A stretch of 64,000 bases of DNA from Nymphaea colorata (lineage: Eukaryota > Streptophyta > Magnoliopsida > Nymphaeales > Nymphaeaceae): assembly GCF_008831285.2 (NCBI RefSeq), contig NC_045142.1:6367608-6431607 (forward strand), in the 5' to 3' direction. Below, one piece after another: positions 12,872 to 24,209 of the stretch; position 1 is the stretch's first letter, and every line of letters starts with the position of its first letter. Under the pieces are notes generated by a model. It searched no databases. It saw only the letters and a program-made list of their open reading frames with translations, and was not told where the DNA came from. A program made the translations under genes and the position numbers.

Positions 12872-13217
12872 TCACTGCCCATGACCGTAAGTTCCTCTAT
12901 CTTCATTGTCTTCTTTAAACAACAACAAAAATCAGAGACAAGAGTAAAAAGAGCAATGATCATGAGCAGAATGCTGGAGCCCAACTAGTAGGCCAGAAGC
13001 TGGCTCTTATGTTATAAAATGCTGTCACTTTGGACTCAACTTGTCTACTCGGCAGGTCAACTTGGTGACTCGGCTGAGTTTTATTAGCTTTTGCTTTTGA
13101 AGAAAAAAACAATATGTAGATTATGATTTAAGCATAAATGAAGCTATACATTGATCTAATTATTTATATAATCGAACAGATAGCAGGAGGTGGCAAAATA
13201 GGGGCAAAAAACATGAG

Positions 13218-13261
<44 letters not shown>

Positions 13262-13444
13262 TATTTTACCGTGGGGTTTGATGCAAAGGAAGCATGCGAA
13301 CATGAAGATGATGGTGACACAATAGAGGGCCACGAGGTGAACAACTTCTTTACCATGGGGTTTGTTGCAAAGGAAGCATGCGAACATGAAGATGATGGTG
13401 ACATAGTAGAGGGCCACTCCGGGAACAACTGCTAGGGGACCCAT
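12872..13444 (-). CDS. Small two-exon membrane protein, copy 1 (internal duplication)
   Basis: Exon 1 is 13,444-13,270 (ATG at 13,444) and exon 2 is 12,912-12,872 (stop TGA). The 357-bp phase-1 intron begins GTAAAATAC and ends TTTAAAG; it contains a (GA)n run. The joined frame predicts about 71 residues. It starts MGPLAVVPGVALYY, with a hydrophobic segment TIIFMFACFLC followed by a basic NKPHG turn. An exact 84-bp (28-codon) tandem duplication repeats the hydrophobic segment, so exon 1 is 175 nt against 91 nt in copies 2 and 3. Exon 2 starts with the family's EDNEDRG, but a small deletion brings an early stop, so most of the acidic tail is lost. Paralogues are at 34.8-35.2, 36.0 and 58.9-59.2 kb. 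Family and function are not recognised. Splice sites are inferred by comparing copies. Confidence 0.5.
13221..13259. repeat. (GA)n microsatellite
   Basis: 39-bp GA run in the intron of the small membrane-protein copy 1. It produces spurious LSLSLS frames on the minus strand. Confidence 0.95.
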
Positions 13445-13522
13445 ATATATACGTCTGTCTGGTGTAGGAGAACTAGACCAGTACCCAGAGAAAAGATGAG
13501 TATGGTAGGGGGATGTCCAGTC

Positions 13523-13523
13523 C

Positions 13524-13565
<42 letters not shown>

Positions 13566-13571
13566 TATATA
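13523..13571. repeat. (TA)n microsatellite
   Basis: Interrupted TA run, followed directly by a short GA-rich stretch. Confidence 0.9.
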
Positions 13572-13829
13572 CGTGAGAGAGAGAGAAAAAGAGAGAGACT
13601 ACCCCACAATGGCTCCGAGTTCTAATTGAGGCTTGAGTTTAAAGCCTCATATATATAATGCCTTGCAGACCGCTTTGCCGAAGAAGATCTAGCGTCCTTG
13701 AGGCACTTGTAGTGTTAATTTATTTCCCGAAGCTTGAATTAAACTACCGTTACTAAAATGACTACAACTGTTCCATTTCTCACGTACGAAGAGCATCCGA
13801 GCTAACCGAAACTACATGACTACATTTTT

Positions 13830-14458
13830 TTTTTCGCTTCTGCATTGAATTTTATACATAGTTGACTAAATAACTCGTTATTCATCATTTTCATAATTCA
13901 TTCGCATAGTAACTCAACATCTCTTTAAATCGATTGGTCTGTCTTCCTATACGTGTCAAACAGATGGAATTGTGTTCAGTAATACAAAGATATGTAATGG
14001 CTGTATCTTTCCTCTTGAAAATGCGGACATAATAGTCCCATGCTATGTCTGACAAATAGTAGAAAACGATAATGGATTGCTATATATGTCTGACAAAGCG
14101 CACATAAAGATAATGAAACTTTTAGTAATAGTAATAATAGTTTGATTGTTTTTTTTGAGTGCCGTGCTATTGCTAGTGATCCATTATCATTTTACACACC
14201 ATGCTATTACTAGTAATGAAATTTCATTATCTTTTTGTACGATTTGTTAAACATAACATGTTATGGCTATGTCCGTATGTCCGAGAGGAAAACTATTTTG
14301 TATTAGTGAACTCTACAATATTCCCACTTGATCGACATGTATAGGAAAAAGGCAACCGATCGATTTAAAGAGTTGTCGATTTCCTATGCGAATTGAGACG
14401 ATGAATAACGAGTTATTTAGTCAGTGAGGTATAACATTCAACGGAGAAATGAACAAAA
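13830..14458. mobile_element. Foldback or MITE-like inverted-repeat element
   Basis: The left arm (about 13,830-14,110) and right arm (about 14,215-14,458) are reverse complements over most of their length. For example GACTAAATAACTCGTTATTC at 13,864 on the left pairs with its complement near 14,402 on the right. Short palindromes near ACTAGTAAT lie between. There is no coding capacity. No clear target-site duplication was found, so the superfamily is unassigned. Confidence 0.7.
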
Positions 14459-14739
14459 AGTAATATTCAGACCAAGGCAGAGCTGGAAAGGGAGCTGGTT
14501 CCAACCTGGAACCGATTGCTGGGCTAAAAAAACCGACCACAGATAGGTCGTATCGGGCACGGGGAAGGAGGCATAGGACCAACTTGGGTCTCATACAAGG
14601 TGAGATGGCTTAACTGCCATCTCTGTTGCAGCAGGTCTGGGTCGGGTTGCAAGTGGCGCCTAGTCCACAGGACTCGTTGCCACAGTTATCCCAAGTAGGG
14701 GTCAACCAATCCCATGAAATTATAGTCAAGTTATTGTCA

Positions 14740-15160
14740 TATTCTTGTTAAAATTTTGAAACTATAGTTCGACCTCAGCCATGAACAATTCCTGGCTTCG
14801 CTTTTGATCCCAACTAAAATGATGACTGCACCTATCAATGTGCCCCTGTGCCTTCATGCCTACGTACTTCAAGGTTGTTATTTCGTTCCTACGGCACCAC
14901 AGCAGCAGTGTCTTCTTGCCACAATAATTTTATAGTGAACTATAGTTATGTTACGGTCTTGTTCTTGTTAAAATTTTGAAACTATAGTTCGACCCTACAT
15001 TGCTCATCGCAAGTATGATGGTGACTGGAGGGGTCAACCTGTCAATGTGCGTGCCTCTGTGCCTTGCCTTCATGCCTGCGTACTTCAAGCTTGTTGTTTC
15101 GTTTCTCCAGCACCACAGCAGTCCTGTTCTTTCAGTGTCCTCTTGCCACAAAATTTTTCT
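14740..15160. repeat. Tandem duplication, about 210-bp unit
   Basis: Two diverged copies both contain AAATTTTGAAACTATAGTTC, then a phrase near TTCATGCCT..GTACTTCAA, then GCACCACAGCAG and CTTGCCACAA. The second copy overlaps the 3' side of the retrotransposon gag remnant. Confidence 0.75.
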
Positions 15161-15417
15161 AGTGCCGCAAATCTCTTTTCTTCCTTGAGCATGCCTTTTA
15201 GGGTTTGATGGCGTTTCTTTGATGTTGCATCTATTCCTTCCATCCTATCGGCCAATATCTGCACCTTTTCTTCGACTACGCTCATGTTTTCCTGTATTTG
15301 GATGAACCTCTTCGTCGTTCATTCTTGCATTGTGACGAAGAAATCCATGAACAAAGCAATCTGATCTCCAATGCTCCTCACCCTGCCCCTCTCGGGACTC
15401 TTCTTTGGACTGTGCAT
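15085..15417 (-). pseudogene. LTR-retrotransposon gag N-terminal remnant
   Basis: Downstream (on the minus strand) of a primer-binding site and LTR, an ATG at 15,417 opens a 32-codon frame that is stopped by TGA at 15,319-15,321. In the same frame, 15,285-15,085 continues with a charged, heptad-like stretch (EEKVQILADRMEGI, KKRHQTLKGMLKEEK). A coiled-coil N-terminus of this kind is typical of Ty3/gypsy-type gag proteins. No zinc knuckle, protease or pol follows, since the element is replaced by the tandem duplication at 14.7-15.2 kb. It is a solo 5' fragment and not functional. Confidence 0.5.
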
Positions 15418-15448
15418 CAAAGCGATCAATTTGGGAAAATAAACAAAC

Positions 15449-15460
15449 GCTTTGATACCA
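15449..15460 (-). other. Retrotransposon primer-binding site
   Basis: The minus strand reads TGGTATCAAAGC, a common plant variant complementary to the 3' end of initiator tRNA-Met. It sits 3 nt from the inner LTR border. Confidence 0.7.
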
Positions 15461-15463
15461 AGT

Positions 15464-15755
15464 TGAGTAGTGAAAGAGGGAGATTTCTCCTCTAACCTAT
15501 GATCAACACCTAACTAATCTAGGAAGGAATTGAAAGAGATGCAAAGTAGAACAAAATTGTCTGGAAACAGAAAGGAAGCACCAATAATCATTAGGGTTTT
15601 AATTAACTCAAGATCGATTACAAATGAGGGCTAACACCCTTATATAGAGTAAAAGAGGTTCTACAGATCTGGATCCAAAGAAGAGAATAACAAATAAAAT
15701 TCAAAATATGAAAATAGATCATGATGCTCCACTCCTACAACAAAAATGCTCAACA
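15464..15755 (-). mobile_element. 5' LTR of a truncated retrotransposon
   Basis: About 292 bp. On the minus strand it begins TGTTGAGC and ends ACTACTCA (TG...CA). It has a CTCTATATAAGGG TATA box near 15,637-15,650 and lies 3 nt from the primer-binding site. No partner LTR is seen to the left, so the element lost its 3' half. Confidence 0.65.
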
Positions 15756-16061
15756 AGTTATCTTCGAGTTTAAAGTAGATTGCATATGGCCGTTCTATTC
15801 TTCCTGATTTACTATGTCAATTACAAGTAGGCATCTGTGGAGTCTTGAGCTCTCTCTTCAATCAAATTTCATATTTTGCTTGGTGTAATGTCCTCTGACC
15901 ATTTCCTTACTGCATAAGTACGCTCCTGCACCTTCGTTTCTCATAGTTTAAATGGGCTTCTAGGGGTACATTGAAGCACTTAAACTGGTTAAACGACAAC
16001 TTTATATTCAAGGAAATAGCTAGAACATAATGGATACACTATTTGGCATGATTGAGTGAAC
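15756..16061. other. Intergenic, nothing recognised
   Basis: Unique AT-rich spacer between the LTR fragment and the next element. Confidence 0.6.
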
Positions 16062-16070
16062 CACATAAAT

Positions 16071-16515
16071 AGGGATGTACAACGAGCTAGTCAAGCTCGA
16101 CCTCGGTCAGCGTGAACTCGATTCAAGTCCCATATACTCCACTCGATTCGACTCGAGCTTTATGAGGTGAGCTTGAGCTCGACTCGCTTAACCAAGTCCA
16201 AGCTTGAGCTCAACTCGCTTAACCAAGTCCAAGCTTGAGCTCAACTCGTTAAAATTTTCACAATCTTGTTTAAGTCATTTTACGTTTTTGTACAAAAATA
16301 ATGATTAATGTTGAATGAGTCTAATAGAGTCGAGTTCATCCAACTCAAACTCGACTCATTTACAAACTCGAGTTATCAATTAAGCTCGAACTCAATTCGT
16401 TCAACTTATGAATTAAACTCGAGTAGAGTTTAATTGATTGAGTTCGAGTCGAGTAGAGTTTAATTGATTGAGTTTGAGTCGAGCCAAAGTTTGCTTAACT
16501 CATTGAACATCCTTA
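16071..16515. mobile_element. MITE with 9-bp target duplication (Mutator-like)
   Basis: A 445-bp non-coding element rich in GAGCTCGA/TCGAGCTC-type palindromic phrases. The ends form imperfect inverted repeats: the left end is AGGGATGTACAACGAG and the right end, complemented, is TAAGGATGTTCAATGAG. It is flanked by the direct repeat CACATAAAT at 16,062-16,070 and 16,516-16,524. A 9-bp duplication is characteristic of Mutator-like elements. A 31-bp phrase is duplicated in tandem inside it (about 16,190-16,250). Confidence 0.75.
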
Positions 16516-16524
16516 CACATAAAT

Positions 16525-17855
16525 GATGAGTAAGCTAGCAGGTAGATGGACTAATGCCGAAGACATGACTTCTTAGTTAGGTAGATATGTCCAATAAAAT
16601 ATGCCCAACGAGCCTCAATGGTAATTATCAATTTGATAGAGTTATTTTTTTTCAAAAAACGAACCATAAAAAGAACAATTCAGGAATTTTTTCATTTCCT
16701 TTAAGCACCTAAAAAAAGCCTGAAAGCCTTTTCCATCTACATCCTTGGTTTCCGACCACTGTTTTTATTGAATAAGTTGCAATAGAACACATTTTCAAGT
16801 ATGTTAGGGCTGGCACAATGTTTGTAGTGCACTAGCTGAATTAAAACAGATCATTAGTACCACAGATCTTCTGAATACCAGCCAAACTTGTATAAGAGAT
16901 ACATTGTCTCTCTCCCTCTGGTTACCTCACACCAAACACCGGTTTCTTCCCGCAAACAGTGGAGAGAGAGAAAGAGAGATTGAGAGAGAGAGAGGACAAG
17001 AACCAGAGACTCCACAATGGCACTCCTAATCCAAGAACAATATTCTTCAACAATACTACCAAATAGCACCCTACAGGACTTGAACCAAGGATGTGATTAC
17101 TACACGCGAACTTGATTGGTTGCGGAAACCATCATTTGGTGGGTCTATGTTTGTGAGAGAGAAGAAAACTAGAGTTTTAACTTTCAATATTCATTGAAAC
17201 GTAAAACGCCATCCTTTTATATATATATATCTTTTGTGATCTAACCTTATCGATATGATCTTAAGAATAAATTGATGCAAAACATACATGAAATTGATCA
17301 TTTGTTGGAACTTTAATAGCATCAACATTTTGACAATAAAAAAATCCACATTTTTCATAAAAACAACTTGAATAAAAATGTATTTTATATCAAAATATTT
17401 TTTATAAATATATTAAGATGTTTATACTTATTTAAAATATTTTTTTTAGCAAAATATTAAAAGAGACTGGTTTTTATTGTTGACCTGTTTCTACCAATCT
17501 CTCTCTCTCTTTCCACCATTGTTTATCAGGATATTTGACATGACAAGATTTTTTTTTTTTTTTTTTTGTTTTGTTTTTCTTATGCTTCCCTTTTCAAGTT
17601 TCAACTAAATGATACGTTGGATGTAATAATCTGCTTTATTTTTCAGGGACAACATTTAATGAAGAGCAAAAGAAATTCAGTTGTCATGGTTTTACAAAAT
17701 AACTTCTATTAATGTCAAATAATTTGGAATTAATATAAATAACTTGTATTAATATATTAACTTGACAACTGCCATTAATTAAGAAATCTGTGTTCAATCG
17801 CTGATCCACATGCACGAAAGGGAAGAAATTAACCACAGTACCAATGACCCGTGCA
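16525..17855. other. Intergenic stretch, no gene
   Basis: Contains CT/GA-rich patches near 16,908 and 17,497 and a T run at 17,550-17,566. A minus-strand frame at 16,854-17,069 is mostly GA-repeat translation and is rejected. Confidence 0.55.
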
Positions 17856-18073
17856 AGTACCTGAAGGGCAACGAATCGCTCGGTTTGTTGCAGCTGTGTC
17901 TGTAAATGGGGTGATGTCCTGGCCTGAGAAGGAGGGTATTTCTCCAGCCACCACGTTGGGCGTCGCCGGAATCTGGCAGGCGGGAGGGTATGAATATCAG
18001 CGTCCTTGCCGCCGTTCCCTCCAATAACTTGTGAAGCAGTTGGTGGTGGTGGCAGTGAGCTACTTTGCGGTCC
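17855..18073 (-). CDS. Candidate orphan exon, unrecognised
   Basis: A GC-richer island on the minus strand holds an uninterrupted frame with PPPPTASQVIGGNGG, PTWWLEKYPPSQARTSP and QTQLQQTERFVALQ, followed by a good donor CAG|GTACTTG near 17,855. The composition contrast and donor suggest a real exon, perhaps captured by the adjacent transposon. The frame has no nearby ATG and no acceptor I can fix. The duplicate of this region (from 45,845) starts just beyond it, so there is no paralogue to compare. Function unknown. Confidence 0.3.
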
Positions 18074-18084
18074 TCATGAGGTTT

Positions 18085-18560
18085 CAAGATTAAAGTAGTT
18101 TGCATTAGTGCTGTTTTGAGTATCAACACATGAAAGTCAGGTCCATCTTCTCCAAACTGTACAATTGATTAGTCGTTATATGTATAATTAATTATTATTC
18201 AAATAGAAATATGAAATCAAAATAATGTCAAACTATAATTTAACTCTTTGCTTTAAATCGTGCCAAGCTCTATGTACCTATGGCATCTTGGTACCGCAGT
18301 TGCACACGGTTTGAAGTATTCTTTTCAAAAACTTTTTGTAAATCATACATAATATGTGTTATTACATTGACTTATACTAAAATCTCTTGTACAAATTAAT
18401 GCTCACCGAATTTGTCGATTTTTTTTGTTCTCTTCACTAAAATTCTTTGTCATAGATTCTAACTGATACATCTAGAATTGCTTATTGAGAAGTTGGGTTT
18501 TATAAGCTTATAAAGTTTGAAAATGTTTGCGTACTTTCCTCAATTCATGCCTCCACAACT
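18085..18560. repeat. Segmental duplication B, copy 1
   Basis: Matches 45,845-46,320. Shared landmarks are AGTTTGCATTAGTGC and CATGAAAGTCAGGTCCATC. No coding capacity. In the second block this segment lies inside the CACTA element. Confidence 0.85.
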
Positions 18561-19555
18561 GAAGAGACGTGCGTCTTCCTGAAATACCTTCTTGTGCATG
18601 GCCAGCTTATGCACATTAGGAACATCAAACTTTTCTTGTTTTAAACACATAAAACTAGGTATAACTATGAACAAATAGCATGTAACATTCACCCATTAAA
18701 ATTTATGAAGATAATATTAATGACATACACATGTTTTCAAAAATATATTTTAAATGAGTTGGGCAATTTCGACCACCTGTGACAAATCAATGGCATGCAT
18801 TTTGGGACTCATGATAGCATTTCGATATATGTTGTCAAGAATTATGTTTCTCTACAAATTGGTTGTTTGAGGATGTTCACACGTAGTTTATGTTTATGGC
18901 CTTGTCTCAAATTTGCAATGGCAAGAGCTCAACCATTGGGTGGTTCTTGGTGGGGGTGCTGCAAACAAGTGGATATATGTATGAATAAGTGTTAGTAAAT
19001 AAAAACTTTAGTGATTGTAAATATTTATAATTGATGTACAATGTTACTTGAACAAGCTTCATCGTATATGTCATCTTCTGTAATCTCATATGCCGATGAG
19101 ATATATTGTTGCTAGAAAGCCATCTAAAAAAACATATTGTAACATAATATTAGATGTAAAACAAGTGTAGATGTATGAACAACATAAATGAATATTAGTA
19201 TTAAAAAATGTAGATTAACAGTGTCTTGTTTTAACAATGCAAAATAGTGGCATCATTTATCAATGTAAAATAACATAAAAAGGATACCATGTCAATCCAT
19301 AGAAAAATATCTAACACTAGTAAACAATAATATATGTGTGAACCATACTGACTATCTTTGGCAAAATGATTAACCACAAAGTATTGTACATCCTCTGTAA
19401 CCCAAGTCACAATATTTTTCACATTATCAACATTAGCAATTAACACGTTATAGAAGTGTAGATCAATATCACAATCATTATTACTGTCAACCACTTCTCT
19501 TCCTAAAATGACAAACATATCTCTAGGTTTTAATTTATTAACATGTCAATAATTT

Positions 19556-19960
19556 TCAATCAGCTCTTCTACAAAAAAAAAAAAAATCATGTTGCTCTTG
19601 TGACGTTATGGTGAAAGGTTCATCTTTCATACATCTGAAGTTGGTGTTGCTGCACGTGAATCCAAATTGCTTTGGTTTTTTGTCATGCCTGTGTGAACTA
19701 ATTACATCATACCATTCATATTTAAATAAAACAAACTTCAAAGTCTTTGTATTAGTGACCTCCATAATGTATGTGTCAAATCCATAGTATACAACTTCAC
19801 TAATAACAAGATTCGTATCTCTTGAACTGGAGAAACTAGAGGTCAGTGCAATAATGAGTATATCACTATTCTGGCACTTTATGCAGATTTCTTTGCCCTT
19901 TACATGAAATTTAAACCCATTAGGTATGAAGCTCTTGTATTGCAATATAATTTTTCTAAG
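19556..19960 (-). pseudogene. CACTA transposase C-terminal region (DUF4216-like)
   Basis: The minus frame contains a pattern I recognise from the DUF4216 region found in CACTA transposon proteins: NSDILIIALTSSFSSSRD, VISEVVYYGFDTYIMEVT, LKFVLFKYEWYDV and KQFGFTCSN. In intact elements this follows the TNP2 transposase and DUF4218 regions, and that order is preserved here. A second minus frame at 19,231-19,518 (95 codons) may be its diverged continuation. No search was run. Confidence 0.65.
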
Positions 19961-20559
19961 AAGCTAAGACAACCATAAAATATCTTCTAGTATATGTTGA
20001 CTTTGATGGTCACATTGTCGACCAATCTATCACATAAAAAATATGAATAATAAATGTAATATATAGATTATTTGTAGAGCGAGTCAGTGGACTTCTATGA
20101 TACCAACACAAGTGTGAACTTGAAACCAATATGGAAATGTTGCTTGAATAAGTACACATAGGTTAAAGGGAACATGAAACCCACATATAATAAATTAATG
20201 AATATATCTAGCTGCCTAAAGGAATACTTATGCAAGATATCATTCCACTTCCAGATGATTTAATAATATGTACATATTCACCTGTTGGGGTTAAGGTGTC
20301 CAATAACACTACCATGCTTAATGGACGGCCTACTAGATTTACAATAAATTCATCTTCTCAATTCCCAAAAACATGTTTGTTGTTTCTTTTGGACCTATTG
20401 AATCTTGTTTCAAAGCTATGAAAATATGTTGAATAAAATGTCATGTACTCATCTACCAAATACCCTAGTACAATAGAACCTTTTGGTTGGCTCTTATTAT
20501 GTATGTAATCTTATGTTTCAATAAGCACCTACATAAAGATGGACCTAAATGTGTATGCA

Positions 20560-20690
20560 CAAATAATAAGTGTGAGATAATAGAATTACACATATATCAA
20601 TAGGATACATCCGACGATGTTGCACAAGCCCACCCAAATGAGCCTCATGAGTTAAATGGATCGTGAAATATATCATGATTTAAAAAATGA
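20560..20690 (-). pseudogene. CACTA transposase DUF4218-like fragment
   Basis: The minus strand reads YFTIHLTHEAHLGGLVQ followed by HRRMYPID in one frame, closely matching the conserved HL..EA.LGG.VQ.RWMYPIER block of DUF4218 in plant CACTA elements. Frames on either side are broken by stops. Confidence 0.7.
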
Positions 20691-20944
20691 TGGTTTGAAT
20701 ATCATCACATAATGTGATTTCTATTTGTTCTTCCGTTTATGGCAATTCATTATTTGGTATAGCCTTCAAATATAACTTTATAAAAAACTTGCACAGTTTA
20801 AGTAACTTAAAGTTGACTTTTTTTTTTGTAATGACCTATGTACAGCCATTCATATTAAATGTACTAGGAGCAGTTGGTCCATGTATGTATATGGTCACTT
20901 CATACACAGAGTTTTGATTGACTTTTTTTCTCCTTTTTAAATGC

Positions 20945-21700
20945 ATTTGTAGTACATTGTTCTAATGTGTCTTTCCACCGTGACACACCACGTTTGTTGC
21001 ATGTATGTTTTGACATAGGCTCTTTCTGATATAACATGAAATTAATGAGGCACATATCTATTGTTTCATTGTAAACTCTCAATCATGTGATGCTCTTCTC
21101 GGCCTTGTACAAAGTCTTTGGTAACTGGTTTCAGTAGAGAAAACTTCATACAATATATTAAGTAACATACTGAAGGACTTGTTGCTCCACCCGCATAAAA
21201 TCTTGATACAAAACAAGTGGTTTAAAAAAAATTATTTTTTGTATGTCTACTACTGCAGCCTAGATAAAGTTAATCTTCTATGTCTCTATTCAGTCTTTCA
21301 TACATGTCAAAATGTTCTCCTTGTTTGATAACATGGTTGATAGGCCTAGCTAAAGCTGGTTCATCTTTATGCATGTGACATCATCTAGCATTTTGTGCAT
21401 GTCTTCAAAGTCTGTCGATGGGTGGTTAACTTCCAGCAAAGGTGGCAAAACTAATTTCCCATGATAATGCCACCAAATATAAAACTAACTGAATCAACGG
21501 CAAACAATATGATATAATGCATCAAACACATTTTGAGATCTAAAATTATTGCATTTCACACATGGACTTCTCATTCTTCCATTGATAATAACTTTATTAG
21601 CACTCACAAAATTAAATAAATAGTCCACACCATTGAAATATTGTACAATATATCTTCTTTCCATGAACTAACCTCAATCATCCATATCGTCATAGCTTCA
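20945..21700 (-). pseudogene. CACTA TNP2 N-terminal fragments
   Basis: At 21,440-21,690 a frame beginning MERRYIVQYFNGVDYLF continues with VIINGRMRSPCVKCNN, matching the Transpos_assoc zinc-binding-like domain at the start of CACTA TNP2 proteins. Its right end is broken by stops. At 20,945-21,090 the motif IDMCLINFMLYQKE followed by GVSRWKD matches the start of the tnp2 transposase domain (ID.C...C.LYRKE...C..C..SRWK). The two cysteines of the first pair are lost. The catalytic core between here and the DUF4218 fragment is missing, so this is a dead internal deletion. Confidence 0.7.
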
Positions 21701-22139
21701 ATCTAAATAATCACACACAGATACATCGAGATAAGCTAGCTGTCAACAAAAGATCTAATACTAAGATAACCATAGATTAATGCATATAATAGACATTCAA
21801 GAATATTATGATATGTAGGAAAGTCAATTAACCAAGATAAACAGTTGCATGCATATATGGGCATTCAAGTACTATTTCTAGCTCACTCAAAAACATTGAA
21901 GTAGGTGAACTACCAAACCATTGACCAGTTGAAGTTTTGATTTTTCAAGTTCTATATTTAGATATAGATGTCAGTATTCTATTTTTATGTTCTTTTTTTC
22001 TTTGGATGTGCTTCATTTTTGCTATATTCTAGCTAATATGTATGTACGTTGAAATATGTACTTGATAACCAACTGATAGCTATATTGATGCATGGAAAAA
22101 ATATCATATTTATGCACACACACACATAGAGACACACAC

Positions 22140-22144
<5 letters not shown>

Positions 22145-22195
<51 letters not shown>
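22145..22195. repeat. (GA)25 microsatellite
   Basis: 51-bp GA run after a short CA run. The orthologous position in block 2 (46,808-46,873) is CA plus GA of a different length. Confidence 0.95.
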
Positions 22196-22197
<2 letters not shown>

Positions 22198-23107
22198 GAT
22201 AATTGGTACGATCTTAAAAATCACAATTCAGAAAGCACGTATTCTCTAAGTTGCTTAAGAATTCTTCTTCAAATTAGTGCTTATATATTCATTCAGCCTC
22301 TAATGGTGGTTAATCTCAAAGAGAAGTTAGGCAATTCAGTTAGAAATATTTCAAGAAAAGTCAAGCCGTAAACTTGAATTTTAGATAAGTTAAGGGAAAC
22401 TGTCATATTTCCTGTGGCTTCTTGGAATTCACATACATTCTTCTCTGCCTGCTTGAGATCAGATATCAGTCTAAATCTCATATTGAGGACCAGAATGATG
22501 GGGGAACACGTAGCTATGGACAATGTGCATATCATCAAACAAAAGCCACAGCTTTGAGCATGATATGAGCTTTTTACATCCTATTATCACCTTTTTGTTC
22601 CTGCTAAACCCTTTTTTGGATCCTGAAGTTATATGACAGGTGATAGGCATATCAACCTACTTGTGTTTTTGATGACTACATGTTTTGTCTTCTGGGCAAA
22701 ATTAACATCGCCAAAAAATGTTATAAATTCGACCTGCTACACGGTTATAGATTAGTATTGGAGATAATAGAATGTCCTCATTGAGATGTGGTGAACTATG
22801 TGTGTGATCTTAAGACTGATTTTCACGAAATTTGAGGACAAATTAAATGAGGTTAATCCTCGAAAAGCGATGGAAAATATAAGCAGGGATACTTCAGAGA
22901 TAGCAGAGGGTCCCAGTTTGTAGAACATAACAAATCAAGTGAGGGGGAGGGCGCATCAAATGACTCATCCACATGTCCTGTAGAAGGGCCGCAACCCAGA
23001 TAGGTTTGTAGAATCCTCCGTCTGATTTTTTAACTTCATTTCATAAGCTTCGTTAGCTACTTGAGCAATTTATTTACTTAAAGAGAAATCTAAAGCTTGG
23101 ATCATCT

Positions 23108-23128
23108 CCTAGGGGAAAAATGAAGAAT
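23108..23128. other. Empty site matching the copia insertion point
   Basis: Here the sequence runs through AAGAATATCACACTAAAATG without interruption. In block 2 the same place reads AAGAATAGCA, then the copia element, then TAGCACACTAAAATG. This is the paralogous pre-insertion site, with one mismatch in the 5-bp target. Confidence 0.9.
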
Positions 23129-23719
23129 ATCACACTAAAATGGAGGAAACATAATGTGATCAAGGCACCCAAGTTTTTCAAATTTCATGGGTGCGCTGTG
23201 ATCACACACAATATAAAACAAAGGAAGACCTTCCTCTACGAAATGCTGAGTCGATGAGATCCTGCACGTAGATAGTAGACGTCTCATCCATCTTGAATCT
23301 ATGGACGATGAGGCTCTCATGTTGCCTAACATCAGCTCACCCATTAGTCAAACAAAGAGAGAGAGAGAGACTGAATCAAATGGAGATGAAAAAACCCTCG
23401 ACCAAGAAGTAGGTGAGCAATGGGATTCGATGACACAGCCAAAGTGCGCCTCAAAGACTACCGGGATGGAGAAGGGGGAAACCGACGAAGATTTTGGGGT
23501 GGAAGACTGGCAGTAGATGGAGAAGCAGGAAGTGGACGGAGATTTGGGGGCAGAGAGCGAAGAGGAAATGGGAAAGGGGGTCTGGTTTGGGAAAGTAAGG
23601 GCAACCTTTGATGCGAGAAGAATAACCGATGGTCAAATTTCATCATTACCGACATCATGGCAGCAAATGAGTAAAGGTAGCTATGTCGATGGCATCTAAA
23701 CACCATCCATAGTAATCAG

Positions 23720-24209
23720 ATCAATAGTGACGGCCGAGAATAGCCGTCAGCTAAAAATCTGAATCCCCACTGACGTCCTTAACATATGTTAAAGTATCTA
23801 TGCCTGTGCATACAGGGAAGGCTCACCATTTCTTACATGCGCTGCGCAGATCAGTAATGATCATACAAACAACGATGGGTAATTTGGAGGAATGTTAGTA
23901 TTAATAATTAGACAAACGTTCGATGGAATGTTCCAGTAATAATCGACAATAATGACGGTCTGACGGGATGCCAGAGACATTCTATCTCATCCGTTAGCAC
24001 ACGTCTAGTCTTAATTTATCGACATGTCCCTCCTCACTATCAGTAAACACGAACCTCACTGTCAGTAAATGAGAAGCTTTTCTAACGATCTCTTCTAGTC
24101 ATCGGTAAAAATCTGCTATACTATCATATTGTCTGTCTCGTCAGTGAAATTTAACTTTTACTGACGGTTTACCTTCTTCTTGTCAGTCAAAGTCGGATCT
24201 TTCATAGTG
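23720..24209. repeat. CACTA subterminal repeats and right terminus
   Basis: About ten TGACGG/CCGTCA/TCAGTAAA motifs lie in both orientations within 490 bp and end at CATAGTG (24,203-24,209). The arrangement is typical of transposase-binding sites near CACTA ends. The block 2 counterpart is 53,030-53,550. Confidence 0.75.

Larger units (their letters stand above)
18561..24209 (-). mobile_element. CACTA (En/Spm) transposon remnant, block 1
   Basis: Contains broken tnp2-type coding on the minus strand (19,556-21,700) and a right terminus at 24,209 (complement CACTATGAAAGATC). Just inside the terminus lie many short ACTGACGG/GTCAGTAAA subterminal repeats. No matching CACTA left terminus was found in this block; the left part appears lost or rearranged. 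The stretch 18,561-19,555 between segment B and the coding remnants holds only short diverged frames. Confidence 0.65.

Noticed and set aside
16810-16830. GTAGTG as a CACTA terminus for block 1
   Set aside because: Orientation is wrong for a left end, and there are no subterminal repeats nearby.
22033-22224. LSLSLS or ERERER frames here and at 13,156-13,444, 43,594-43,962 and 8,491-8,743
   Set aside because: They translate (GA)n/(CT)n runs. Only the non-repeat part at 13,270-13,444 is kept, as an exon.
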